NCBI RefSeq assembly: GCF_003287405.1
Contig: NZ_PRLD01000010.1
Span: 57,479 to 121,478 of the forward strand
DNA: 64,000 nt
Source of the DNA: Faecalibacterium prausnitzii
GTDB taxonomy: Bacteria; Bacillota; Clostridia; Oscillospirales; Ruminococcaceae
Direction of reading: 5' to 3'
In this document: positions 51,128 through 59,370 of the stretch, piece by piece
Position numbering within the stretch: position 1 is the stretch's first letter
Layout: every line of letters begins with the position of its first letter
Made by a program: the position numbers and the translations under genes
The notes under the pieces: generated by a model
The model's input: only the letters and a program-made list of their open reading frames with translations
Databases searched by the model: none
Told to the model about the DNA's origin: nothing

Positions 51128-52513
51128 GTGAAAACAAATCAATCGCAGACCGCACCCGCCGAGGTGCGGGAAAACATCATGGGCACCATGGAGATCAACC
51201 CGCTTTTGCTCAAGCTCAGCATCCCGATGATGATCTCCATGCTGGTGCAGGCGCTGTACAACGTGGTGGACTCGGTGTTCGTGTCCCATGTCAGCGAGAG
51301 CGCCCTTACCGCCGTATCGCTGGCATTTTCATTGCAGAACGTCATGATCGCCGTGGGCGTGGGCACCGGCGTGGGCGTGAACGCCCTGCTGAGCAAGAGC
51401 CTTGGCGAAAAGAACCAGAGCCGTGCCAACGCCACCGCAGAAAACGGCATCTTCCTTTCCCTGTGCAGCTTTGCGGTATTTTTTGTCATCGGCCTTACCT
51501 GCATGAAGCCCTACTTCTACGCCCAGACCAGTGACGCTGTGATCGCGCAGCAGGGCATCCAGTATCTTTCGGTGTGCTGCATCTTCAGTCTGGGCATTTT
51601 CACCCAGACCATGGGCGAAAAGCTGCTGGCTGCCACCGGCCGCACCCAGCTGAGCATGATCAGCCAGCTGGTGGGTGCAGTGGTCAACATTATTCTGGAC
51701 CCCATCTTCATCTTCGGCTACTGCGGGCAGGCGCTGTCCGGCACCACCGGCGCGGCGGTGGCTACGGTCATCGGCCAGTTCTGCGGCGCAGGCATGACCT
51801 TGTACTTCAACACCCGCAAAAACCCGGACATCCAGATCAGCTTCAAGGGCTTCCGCCCCAGTGCCAAGGCCATCGGCCGCATCTATACCGTGGGTCTGCC
51901 CAGCATCGCCATGCAGTGCGTGGGCAGCCTGATGACCTTTGGCATGAACCTGATCCTGATGGCCTTCTCTGCCACGGCGGTGGCGGTGTTCGGCGTCTAC
52001 TTCAAGCTGCAAAGCTTCGTGTTTATGCCCATTTTCGGCCTGAATAACGGTATGGTGCCCATCATCGGCTACAACTACGGTGCCCGCAGACCGGACCGCG
52101 TGAAAAAGACCATCAAGCTGTCGGTGTGCTACGCCGAAGGCATCATGCTGGTAGGCTTCTGCATTTTCCAGTTTGCGCCCGGGCTGGTGCTGAGCATCTT
52201 TGCTGCCAGCGACGCCATGCTGGCCATCGGCATCCCAGCCATGCGCATCATCTGCCTGCACTTTTTGCTGGCGGGCGTCAGCATCGTGCTCAGCTCGGTG
52301 TTTCAGGCGCTGGGCAACGGCGTTTTCAGCCTCATCGTTTCGGTCTGCCGCCAGCTGTTCGTGCTGCTGCCGGCAGCGTGGCTGCTGGCACAGACCGGCA
52401 GCGTCAACAATGTCTGGTGGGCCTTCCTCATTGCGGAAGTCGTCAGCATCCTGATGAGTATGGCCTTCTATGCCCGTATCAACAAAACCACCATCGCACC
52501 CTTGTACCACTGA
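51128..52513 (+). CDS. MATE family efflux transporter
   Basis: 461 residues with twelve membrane helices. MATE proteins export drugs or metabolites in exchange for sodium or protons. Typical segments are LKLSIPMMISMLVQALYNVV at the first helix, LSKSLGEKNQSRANATAENG, and the start of the second half at VGLPSIAMQCVGSLMTFGMN. The GTG at 51128 has AAGGAG 5 bases before it; an ATG at codon 18 is an alternative. Confidence 0.93.
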   Translation: MKTNQSQTAPAEVRENIMGTMEINPLLLKLSIPMMISMLVQALYNVVDSVFVSHVSESALTAVSLAFSLQNVMIAVGVGTGVGVNALLSKSLGEKNQSRANATAENGIFLSLCSFAVFFVIGLTCMKPYFYAQTSDAVIAQQGIQYLSVCCIFSLGIFTQTMGEKLLAATGRTQLSMISQLVGAVVNIILDPIFIFGYCGQALSGTTGAAVATVIGQFCGAGMTLYFNTRKNPDIQISFKGFRPSAKAIGRIYTVGLPSIAMQCVGSLMTFGMNLILMAFSATAVAVFGVYFKLQSFVFMPIFGLNNGMVPIIGYNYGARRPDRVKKTIKLSVCYAEGIMLVGFCIFQFAPGLVLSIFAASDAMLAIGIPAMRIICLHFLLAGVSIVLSSVFQALGNGVFSLIVSVCRQLFVLLPAAWLLAQTGSVNNVWWAFLIAEVVSILMSMAFYARINKTTIAPLYH

Positions 52514-52559
52514 CCCGGGTGCGGGCAATGGCTCTGCAAACGAAAGGAACGTGATCTCT

Positions 52560-53264
52560 ATGGTAAAAAAGCTGAAGTGGAATCTGATCCTCATGAGCCT
52601 GCTGTATGTCGGGCTGGGCATTTTTCTGGTCATGAAGCCCGGCACGGCGCTGAACATCGTCTGCTACGCGCTGGGCGGCGTGGTGCTGGCCTGCGCAGCG
52701 GTGCAGCTGATCCGCTACTTTGTGGTGGAGCGCGGGGTGTTCCAGAGCCAGCTTACCCTGATCTCCGGCCTTGTCTGCCTTGCACTGGGCGTTTTTCTGC
52801 TGCTGCGCAGCGATATCGTGGTAAGCATTTTGCCCATCGTGTTCGGCCTGTTCGTCATCTTTGACGCCATTGGCCGGGTGCAGAACGCTTTGGACCTGCG
52901 CCGCTGCGGCTACGACAGCTGGAAGGGCTTTCTGCTGCTGCCGGTGCTCAGCGTGGTGCTGGGCGTCATCCTGATCGCAAACCCCTTCGGTGCCATGGAA
53001 ACGCTGGTGATGGCCATCGGCGTCATCCTGATCGTGGAAGGTGCCATCAACCTGCTCAGCGCTCTGTATACCGTGCTGGCAGTGCGCCGCTTTGCCAAGC
53101 TGCACCCGGAGACCCAGTCCGTGCTGGAAAGCATCACCGGCGAGGATCTGAACGGCGACGGCGTTGTCGCCCCGGATGTGACCCGCACCGATGCAGAAGC
53201 CACCGCCGTGGAGCTGGACCATGTGGACGAGAGCGCCACCGTGGAACAGGAGGAGCGGGAGTAA
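52560..53264 (+). CDS. DUF308 (HdeD-like) membrane protein
   Basis: 234 residues with six membrane helices in two similar halves (VGLGIFLVMKPGTALNIVCY and LGVFLLLRSDIVVSILPIVF), the DUF308 pattern of HdeD proteins. It ends in an acidic cytoplasmic tail (residues about 185-234). AAAGGA lies upstream of the ATG at 52560; earlier in-frame codons overlap the MATE gene. Function is unknown; HdeD of E. coli is linked to acid resistance. Confidence 0.85.
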   Translation: MVKKLKWNLILMSLLYVGLGIFLVMKPGTALNIVCYALGGVVLACAAVQLIRYFVVERGVFQSQLTLISGLVCLALGVFLLLRSDIVVSILPIVFGLFVIFDAIGRVQNALDLRRCGYDSWKGFLLLPVLSVVLGVILIANPFGAMETLVMAIGVILIVEGAINLLSALYTVLAVRRFAKLHPETQSVLESITGEDLNGDGVVAPDVTRTDAEATAVELDHVDESATVEQEERE

Positions 53265-53269
53265 AGAAT

Positions 53270-53312
53270 AACCCCTCTCAGGCAACGCCTGACGGCGTTG
53301 CCTGAGAGGGTT
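53270..53312 (+). terminator. Long perfect hairpin after the DUF308 gene
   Basis: ACCCCTCTCAGGCAACGCC pairs with GGCGTTGCCTGAGAGGGTT around TGAC. The arms resemble family A ends (CCCTCTCAGGC), so it may be a minimal repeat copy acting as a terminator. There is no T run. Confidence 0.6.
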
Positions 53313-53351
53313 CTACACCAATTATCAAGAAAAGGAAAAAGGAACAAAATC

Positions 53352-54758
53352 ATGGAAAAGTACGATCTGATTATCGTGGGTGCGGGCCCTGCCGGCATCT
53401 TTACCGCTGTGGAGCTGCTGCGCCACGGCAGCAAAAAGAAGATGCTGCTGGTGGAAAAGGGCAAGCCGGTGGAAAAGCGCCACTGCCCCAAGGCAGAGGT
53501 AGGCCACTGCGTCAACTGCCGCCCCACCTGCGCCATCACCACCGGCTTTTCCGGTGCGGGCGCGTTCTCGGACGGCAAGCTGAGCCTGTCTTATGAGGTG
53601 GGCGGCGACCTGCCCACCCTCATTGGAGAGGAATTTGCGCAGGAGCTCATCGACTACACCGATAAGATCTATCTGGAGTTCGGCGCAGACCCCCATGTGG
53701 AGGGCATCTACACCGGCGAGGACATCAAGGAGATCCGCAAAAACGCCATCCACGCGGGTCTGAAGCTGGTGGATTGCCCCATCCGTCATCTGGGCACTGA
53801 GAAGGCGCAGGAGCTGTATCTTGCCATCCAGAACTATCTGGCAGACAACGGCGTGGAGATGCGCTTCAATACCGAGTGCGAGAACATCATTCTGGAAGAG
53901 GAAGGCTGCAAGGGCGTTCTGCTGAAGGACGGCGACAGCCTGCTGCCCGTGTACGCGGACGAGGTGGTCATCGGCACCGGACGCCGCGGCGCAGACTGGT
54001 TGGAAAAGCTCTGCGCAGAGCACCACATCGCCCACAAGCCCGGCACCGTGGACATCGGCGTACGCGTGGAGTGCCGCAACGAGGTGATGGAAAAGGTGAA
54101 CAAGGTGCTGTATGAGTCCAAGCTCATCGGCTACCCGAAGCCGTGGAAGAACAAGGTGCGCACCTTCTGCCAGAACCCCGGCGGCTTTGTGGCGCAGGAG
54201 AACTACGACAACGACCTTGCGGTGGTCAACGGCCACAGCTTCAAGGAAAAGAAGAGCCCGAACACCAACCTTGCCATTCTGGTGTCCCACAACTTTACCG
54301 AGCCCTTCAACCAGCCCATCGCCTACGCACAGAAGGTGGGCGAGCTGACCAATATGCTGGGCGCAGGCCACATCATGGTGCAGCGCTACGGCGATATTCT
54401 GGACGGCAAGCGCACTTGGCAGAAGGAACTGGCACAGTCCAACGTGAAGCCCACGCTGAAGGACGCCGTAGCCGGTGATATCACCGCCGCCATGCCCTAC
54501 CGCGCCATGACCAACATCATCGAGTTCATCAAGATGCTGGATATGGTGGTGCCCGGCTTTGCCGCCAACGAGACGCTGCTGTACAGCCCGGAGCTGAAGT
54601 TCTACTCCAACAAGGTGAAGATGGACGAGAACCTTGACACCAACATTCAGGGTCTGCACTGTCTGGGCGACTCCTCCGGCTGGACGCGCGGACTGATGAT
54701 GGCTTCGGTCATGGGCGTGCTCATGGGCCGCAAGCTGGCTGAAAAAGAAGGCTGCTAA
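53352..54758 (+). CDS. FAD-dependent oxidoreductase (NAD-utilising dehydrogenase family)
   Basis: 468 residues. The N-terminal FAD motif IIVGAGPAGIFTAVELL is followed by an unusual Cys-rich segment (CPKAEVGHCVNCRPTCAITTG, with four Cys within about 20 residues). The C-terminal FAD contact is GLHCLGDSSGWTRGLMMASV. Databases usually name this family simply FAD-dependent protein or dehydrogenase; substrate unknown. The Cys cluster may bind metal or form disulfides. AAAGGAAC precedes the ATG at 53352. Confidence 0.88.
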   Translation: MEKYDLIIVGAGPAGIFTAVELLRHGSKKKMLLVEKGKPVEKRHCPKAEVGHCVNCRPTCAITTGFSGAGAFSDGKLSLSYEVGGDLPTLIGEEFAQELIDYTDKIYLEFGADPHVEGIYTGEDIKEIRKNAIHAGLKLVDCPIRHLGTEKAQELYLAIQNYLADNGVEMRFNTECENIILEEEGCKGVLLKDGDSLLPVYADEVVIGTGRRGADWLEKLCAEHHIAHKPGTVDIGVRVECRNEVMEKVNKVLYESKLIGYPKPWKNKVRTFCQNPGGFVAQENYDNDLAVVNGHSFKEKKSPNTNLAILVSHNFTEPFNQPIAYAQKVGELTNMLGAGHIMVQRYGDILDGKRTWQKELAQSNVKPTLKDAVAGDITAAMPYRAMTNIIEFIKMLDMVVPGFAANETLLYSPELKFYSNKVKMDENLDTNIQGLHCLGDSSGWTRGLMMASVMGVLMGRKLAEKEGC

Positions 54759-54765
54759 AAATAAA

Positions 54766-54802
54766 CGCAAGCCCGGAAGGTTGCAGACCTTCCGGGCTTG
54801 CG
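54766..54802 (-). terminator. Terminator oriented for the minus strand
   Basis: A perfect 15-bp stem CGCAAGCCCGGAAGG with a 7-base loop. The T-rich tail (TTTATTTTTAG) is on the minus strand, so it served the truncated regulator gene just to its right. Confidence 0.85.
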
Positions 54803-54815
54803 CTGTTGAGGAATG

Positions 54816-54884
54816 TCACTTCAGTTTGCTCAGGTAGCGGTAAATGGTGGCTTCCGAGGAGCCTAGCTGGGCGGCAACCTCGCT
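54816..54884 (-). pseudogene. 3' fragment of a YheO-type HTH regulator
   Basis: Only the last 22 codons before the stop remain: SEVAAQLGSSEATIYRYL then SKLK. This is the recognition helix-turn-helix end of YheO-like (PAS plus HTH_22) regulators, which typically finish ...AVSEVAxxLGxSExTxYRYLxxL. Immediately upstream on the same strand the sequence turns into the antisense of ridA, so the N-terminal 200 or so codons are missing. Confidence 0.7.
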
Positions 54885-55113
54885 GACTGCACAGTCCCTC
54901 AAGAACATCCAGGCCATTCTGGCACAGCAGGAGATGACGCTGGCCAATGTGGTCAAGACCACGGTGTTTCTGGCGGATATCAACGATTTTGCAGAGATGA
55001 ACAAGGTGTACGGCGAGTACTTTGCGCAGCCCTACCCCGCGCGCAGCGCGGTGCAGGTGGGCAAGCTGCCCAAGGACGCTCCGCTGGAGATCGAGTGCAT
55101 TGCTGTAAAGTGA
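54885..55113 (+). pseudogene. ridA: 3' fragment of ridA (Rid family enamine/imine deaminase)
   Basis: From about base 54885 the plus strand encodes TAQSLKNIQAILAQQEMTLA, followed by VVKTTVFLADINDFAEMNKV and a PARSAVQVGKLPKDAPLEIE end with normal stop. These are the last 75 residues of a RidA protein. The first 50-55 residues, including the start of the fold, are absent. RidA removes reactive enamines made by Ser/Cys dehydratases, which fits the downstream gene. An ATG at 54844 could give an 89-residue chimera, but its ribosome site is poor. Confidence 0.8.
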
Positions 55114-55150
55114 GTTCCCCCGCACGGGAAGAAAAGAAACGGTGAACCAA

Positions 55151-56476
55151 ATGGATAAACAGATGTTCGTTCGCATCCTGAACAGTGAGATGGAGCTGGC
55201 CACCGGCTGTACGGAGCCCGGCGCAGTCGCTCTCACCGCCGCAGAGGCGGGCGCAGCACTCCGCAAGGCAGGCGGCACACGGGTAGAAGCCGTGACCGTC
55301 CGCGCCAGCATCAACATTATCAAAAACGCCATGTCGGCGGGCATTCCGGGCACCTCGTATCAGGGCATGGATTACGCCGCCGCCATTGGTGCCGTAGGCG
55401 GCGACCCCGTCCACCTGCTGGAGGTCATGAACTATGTGCCCCGGGAGCAGATGGAAGAAGCCGCCGCCCTTGTCAAGGCAGGCAAGGTCAAGGTAGAGGT
55501 GGCACAGGTGCCGCAGAAGCTCTACATTGAGGTGCTTGTCACTTCTGACGGCCACACCGGCCGCGCAGTGGTGCGGGACCTGCACACCAACGTGGTGCTG
55601 GTGGAGCAGGACGGCGTGGCTACGCTGGACAAGCAGCACACCGACTCTGCCGCCGCCGGGGACAGCGATGTGGTGACCCCGGAGCAGATCGCAGAATTTC
55701 TGACCGTCCGCTTCATCTGGGATTACTGCACCGAGGAACTGGATCCCCTGCATGACCCCATCGACATCATCCGCAGCGCCGTACAGGTGAACACGACCAT
55801 CAGCGACGAGGGTCTTGCCAAGGAATACGGCCTTGCCATTGGCCGCAATCTGGAGCTGAACTGCCGCAAGGGGCTGATGACCCGCGATCTGACCACCAAC
55901 GCCATGGTCGCTGCTTCTGCCGGTGCGGACGCCCGTATGGCAGGCGCGCCGGTGTCGGTGGTGGCAAACTCCGGCAGCGGCAATCAGGGCATCACGGCTA
56001 CTATGCCTGTGGTGGCAACTGCCCGCTGGCTGGACATCGACGAGGAGAAGATGCTCCGCGCCGTGACCCTTTCCAACCTGATCGCGATCCGCATCAAGGC
56101 CAAGTTTGGCCGCCTGAGCAACCTTTGTGGTGCAACCGTAGCCGCCACCGGCGCAGCCTGCGGCATTGCCTATCTGCTGGGCGGCGGCTACCACGAGGTA
56201 TGCTGCACCATCCAGAACATGGTGGGCAACATCACCGGCATGGTCTGCGATGGTGCAAAGGCCGACTGCGCACTGAAGATCTCTACCTGCGTCAACGCCG
56301 CCTGTCAGGCAGCTGCCATGGGCGTGCGCGGCGTGCGGGTGCAGAGCACCGACGGCATCGTGGAGCACAATGTGGAATATACGCTGGACAACTTTGCCAC
56401 CCTGAGCACCCACGGCACCAGCGACAGCGTGATCCTTGATCTGATGCTGAACAAACACCTCCCGGAGACGGAATAA
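55151..56476 (+). CDS. L-cysteine desulfidase / serine dehydratase-like protein (UPF0597)
   Basis: 441 residues. UPF0597 proteins are iron-sulfur enzymes; characterised members degrade L-cysteine to pyruvate, ammonia and sulfide. The conserved ATGCTEPGAVALTAAEAG supplies the first cluster Cys. SGSGNQGITATMPV and the later Cys residues (CCTIQNMVGNITGMVCDG and STCVNAACQ) complete the site. The ATG at 55151 is used; a GTG three codons upstream is possible. It lies 37 bases after the ridA fragment and before a transporter. Confidence 0.9.
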   Translation: MDKQMFVRILNSEMELATGCTEPGAVALTAAEAGAALRKAGGTRVEAVTVRASINIIKNAMSAGIPGTSYQGMDYAAAIGAVGGDPVHLLEVMNYVPREQMEEAAALVKAGKVKVEVAQVPQKLYIEVLVTSDGHTGRAVVRDLHTNVVLVEQDGVATLDKQHTDSAAAGDSDVVTPEQIAEFLTVRFIWDYCTEELDPLHDPIDIIRSAVQVNTTISDEGLAKEYGLAIGRNLELNCRKGLMTRDLTTNAMVAASAGADARMAGAPVSVVANSGSGNQGITATMPVVATARWLDIDEEKMLRAVTLSNLIAIRIKAKFGRLSNLCGATVAATGAACGIAYLLGGGYHEVCCTIQNMVGNITGMVCDGAKADCALKISTCVNAACQAAAMGVRGVRVQSTDGIVEHNVEYTLDNFATLSTHGTSDSVILDLMLNKHLPETE

Positions 56477-56526
56477 GTCTCCCCACCCGGCCCTTTCCGG
56501 GGGAAAAAGAAAGAGGTACTAAAGTT

Positions 56527-57723
56527 ATGAAAAAGCTATTCAATAGTCTGCCCTTCCGGCTTCTGCTGGGCATTCTTGTTGGTATCATCCTTGGTCAGAT
56601 ATTCAATGAGAGCACCATGGGCGTTGTGGTGACCCTGCAGTACATCATGGGTCAGCTCATCACCTTCTGTGTGCCGCTGATCATCATCGGCTTCATTGCT
56701 CCGTCCATTACAAAGCTGGGCAAAAACGCCTCCCGTCTGCTGGCAGTGGCCATCGTCATCGCGTATGTGTCCTCTGTCTGCGCAGCCTTCATGAGCATGG
56801 GCGCAGGCTACGGTTTGATCCCCCACCTGTCCATCGACAACAACGTTGCCGGTCTGCGCGAGCTGCCGGGCGTCGTCTTTGAACTGAACATTCCCCAGAT
56901 CATGAGCGTCATGAGCGCTCTGGTGCTGAGCGTTCTGGTGGGTCTGGCTGCCACCTGGACCAACAGCAAGCTGACCTGCGACTTTTTGGCCGAGTTCCAG
57001 AACATCGTGCTGGACATCGTGAGCAAGGTCATCATCCCCGTGCTGCCCTTCTACATTGCCGCCACCTTCTGCGGCCTGAGCTACGAGGGCACCATCACCC
57101 ATCAGCTGCCCGCCTTCCTGCAGATCATCGTCATCGTTATGGCCGGTCACTACATCTGGCTGGCTGTGCTGTACCTGCTGGCAGGTGCTTACTCCGGCAA
57201 GAATCCCTGGGAAGTGCTGCGTCACTACGGCCCCGCTTACCTGACCGCTGTCGGTACCATGTCCAGTGCTGCTACGCTGGGTGTGGCGCTGGAGTGCGCC
57301 CGCAAGAGCAAGGTCCTGCGTAAGGACATGGTCAGCTTCGGCATCCCCCTGTTTGCAAACATCCACCTGTGCGGCTCTGTGCTGACTGAGGTGTTCTTCT
57401 GCATGACCGTTTCCAAGATCCTGTACGGTAAGCTGCCCAGCGTCGGCACCATGATCCTGTTCTGCCTGCTGCTTGGCATCTTCGCCATCGGCGCACCCGG
57501 CGTGCCCGGCGGCACTGTCATGGCTTCTCTGGGTCTGATCACCGGTGTCCTGATGTTCGACAACGCCGGTACGGCTCTGATGCTGGCCATCTTCGCCCTG
57601 CAGGACAGCTTCGGCACCGCCTGCAACGTGACCGGTGACGGCGCGCTGACCCTGATGCTGACCGGCTACGCCGAGAAGCACGGCATCGCCGATACCGGCG
57701 ATCTCGAAAGCCCGATCCTGTGA
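56527..57723 (+). CDS. Dicarboxylate/amino acid:cation symporter
   Basis: 398 residues of the DAACS family, membrane protein with eight helices and re-entrant loops. It has the N-terminal SLPFRLLLGILVGIILGQ, a Ser-rich loop (VGTMSSAATLGVALECARK) and the C-terminal GAPGVPGGTVMASLG and NVTGDGALTLMLTGY motifs. It couples uptake of amino acids such as serine or dicarboxylates to sodium. It follows the desulfidase-like gene by 50 bases, suggesting import of its substrate (cysteine or serine), an inference. Confidence 0.9.
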   Translation: MKKLFNSLPFRLLLGILVGIILGQIFNESTMGVVVTLQYIMGQLITFCVPLIIIGFIAPSITKLGKNASRLLAVAIVIAYVSSVCAAFMSMGAGYGLIPHLSIDNNVAGLRELPGVVFELNIPQIMSVMSALVLSVLVGLAATWTNSKLTCDFLAEFQNIVLDIVSKVIIPVLPFYIAATFCGLSYEGTITHQLPAFLQIIVIVMAGHYIWLAVLYLLAGAYSGKNPWEVLRHYGPAYLTAVGTMSSAATLGVALECARKSKVLRKDMVSFGIPLFANIHLCGSVLTEVFFCMTVSKILYGKLPSVGTMILFCLLLGIFAIGAPGVPGGTVMASLGLITGVLMFDNAGTALMLAIFALQDSFGTACNVTGDGALTLMLTGYAEKHGIADTGDLESPIL

Positions 57724-57786
57724 TAAAAACCTGAGCACTCCTCCTTAATTACAAGAGACTGTGAACAGACAGTCCCAAAATCTCCG

Positions 57787-57823
57787 AAAAGCCCCGGCGA
57801 CCGCATGGCCACCGGGGCTTTTT
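57787..57823 (+). terminator. Terminator of the symporter operon
   Basis: AAAAGCCCCGG pairs with CCGGGGCTTTTT around a 14-base loop. Confidence 0.85.
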
Positions 57824-57877
57824 GTGCGGCAACCCGGTTTGATATCCGGCGTAATGGGATGAAATTTTTGAAACGCC

Positions 57878-57906
57878 TTTAAAACCATAAAGTAAAATGC
57901 TATACT
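57878..57906 (+). promoter_or_regulatory. Promoter for the CDF transporter gene
   Basis: TTTAAA, a 17-base spacer and TATACT. Confidence 0.6.
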
Positions 57907-57954
57907 AGAAGGACATTGGGTGCGCTGAAAATGCGCAGCCTGAAAGGAGCTTTT

Positions 57955-59139
57955 ATGACGCAGCTTTTGATTCGTCTGTTTATACGCCGTCCCAATTCTC
58001 CGCAGGACCCCCGCGTCCGTGCCGCCTACGGCAATCTGGCCAGTGTGGTGGGCATGGTGTGCAATATCCTGCTCTGTCTGGGCAAGTTTGTGGTGGGCAC
58101 CCTGTTCGGCTCTATCGCCATCACTGCCGATGCACTGAATAACCTTTCGGATGCTTCCTCCAATATCGTCAGTCTGGTGGGCTTCAAGCTGGCAGCCAAG
58201 GCACCGGATGCCGAGCATCCCTACGGCCACGCCCGCTTTGAGTATCTGGCGGGGCTGGTGGTCAGCGTGACCATTCTGGGCATCGGCTTCTCCCTGCTGA
58301 AGGAATCAATCACCAAGGCGCTGCACCCCACCCCGGTGCAGTTCGGCTGGCTGACCGTGGCGGTGCTGGTGGTGTCCATTCTGGTCAAGCTGTGGATGAG
58401 CGGCTTCAACCGCACCATTGGCCGCATCATTGCTTCGGAGACCCTTATTGCCACTGCCGCCGACAGCCGCAACGACGTGCTGAGCACCGCTGCCGTGCTG
58501 GTAGCCGCTATCCTCTGCCGTGTGACCGGCTGGGACGTGCTGGACGGCCTGATGGGCGTGGGCGTGGCAGTGTTTATCCTGATCTCCGGCTGGGGGCTGG
58601 TGATGGATACCCTGAGCCCGCTGCTGGGTGAAAGCCCCAGCGAAGATCTGGTGGAGCATATCGAACAGACCGTGATGGGTTATCCCGGCGTGCTGGGCGT
58701 ACATGACCTGATGGTGCACGACTACGGCCCCGGCCATCAGTTTGCGTCCATCCATGTGGAGCTGCCCGCCGAGCAGGACCCGCTGGAAGCGCACGACCTG
58801 ATCGACAACATCGAGCGGGACTTTATGAAAAACGACCACCTGATGGTGACCATCCACTATGACCCCATCGTCACCTCGGACGCCGCCGTGGGGGTGTTGC
58901 GCAGCCGCCTGACCGAAAAGCTGCGTCAGCTGGACCCTGCGCTCTCGCTGCACGACCTGCGTATCGTGCCGGGCAAGACCCACACCAATGTGCTTTTTGA
59001 TCTGGTGCTCCCCGCGGGCTATGCCGGGGACAAGGTGGAGCTGCTGACCCAGATGGAACAGTTCATCAAGGCACAGGACCCCGCCTATAACTGCATTATC
59101 AAGCTGGAACAGAGCTATACGGCTGCGGCTCATAAATGA
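57955..59139 (+). CDS. Cation diffusion facilitator family transporter
   Basis: 394 residues. CDF proteins export zinc, iron, manganese or related metals by proton exchange. The metal site in the second helix reads ADALNNLSDASSN, followed by the HPYGHARFEYL motif; the fifth-helix site appears in AADSRNDVLST. The cytoplasmic domain runs from about 215, and about 100 extra C-terminal residues (TSDAAVGVLRSRLTEKLRQL) exceed the classic length. AAAGGAG precedes the ATG at 57955. It stands alone. Confidence 0.93.
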   Translation: MTQLLIRLFIRRPNSPQDPRVRAAYGNLASVVGMVCNILLCLGKFVVGTLFGSIAITADALNNLSDASSNIVSLVGFKLAAKAPDAEHPYGHARFEYLAGLVVSVTILGIGFSLLKESITKALHPTPVQFGWLTVAVLVVSILVKLWMSGFNRTIGRIIASETLIATAADSRNDVLSTAAVLVAAILCRVTGWDVLDGLMGVGVAVFILISGWGLVMDTLSPLLGESPSEDLVEHIEQTVMGYPGVLGVHDLMVHDYGPGHQFASIHVELPAEQDPLEAHDLIDNIERDFMKNDHLMVTIHYDPIVTSDAAVGVLRSRLTEKLRQLDPALSLHDLRIVPGKTHTNVLFDLVLPAGYAGDKVELLTQMEQFIKAQDPAYNCIIKLEQSYTAAAHK

Positions 59140-59173
59140 GGGGGAGCCGCCCCGCACGGGCTTTGCGATATAA

Positions 59174-59345
59174 GGCAATACCGCATAATTCTAAGTGCCG
59201 ATACGGCGAGTGAGGTGCGGCAGATGCTAAGCCAAAAGCACAGATAATACTTTGTGTATTATCGAGCATTTTGGCAACGCAGATGCCGTGCCGCAGCCGC
59301 CGGAGTGGTGCTTAAGCCGTAAGGCGGGAATTGTGCGGTGTTGCC
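59174..59345. mobile_element. Hairpin MITE (172 bp) with terminal inverted repeats
   Basis: The ends GGCAATACCGCATAATTC and GAATTGTGCGGTGTTGCC are inverted repeats (15 of 18), flanked on both sides by ATAA, a likely target duplication. Complementarity continues through the element to a central GATAATAC-TTTGT-GTATTATC, so the whole element can fold as one hairpin. It has no gene. Its right end is only about 25 bases from the aminotransferase start. Confidence 0.8.
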
Positions 59346-59370
59346 ATAAGGAAAGCAGAGGGAAAGTAGT

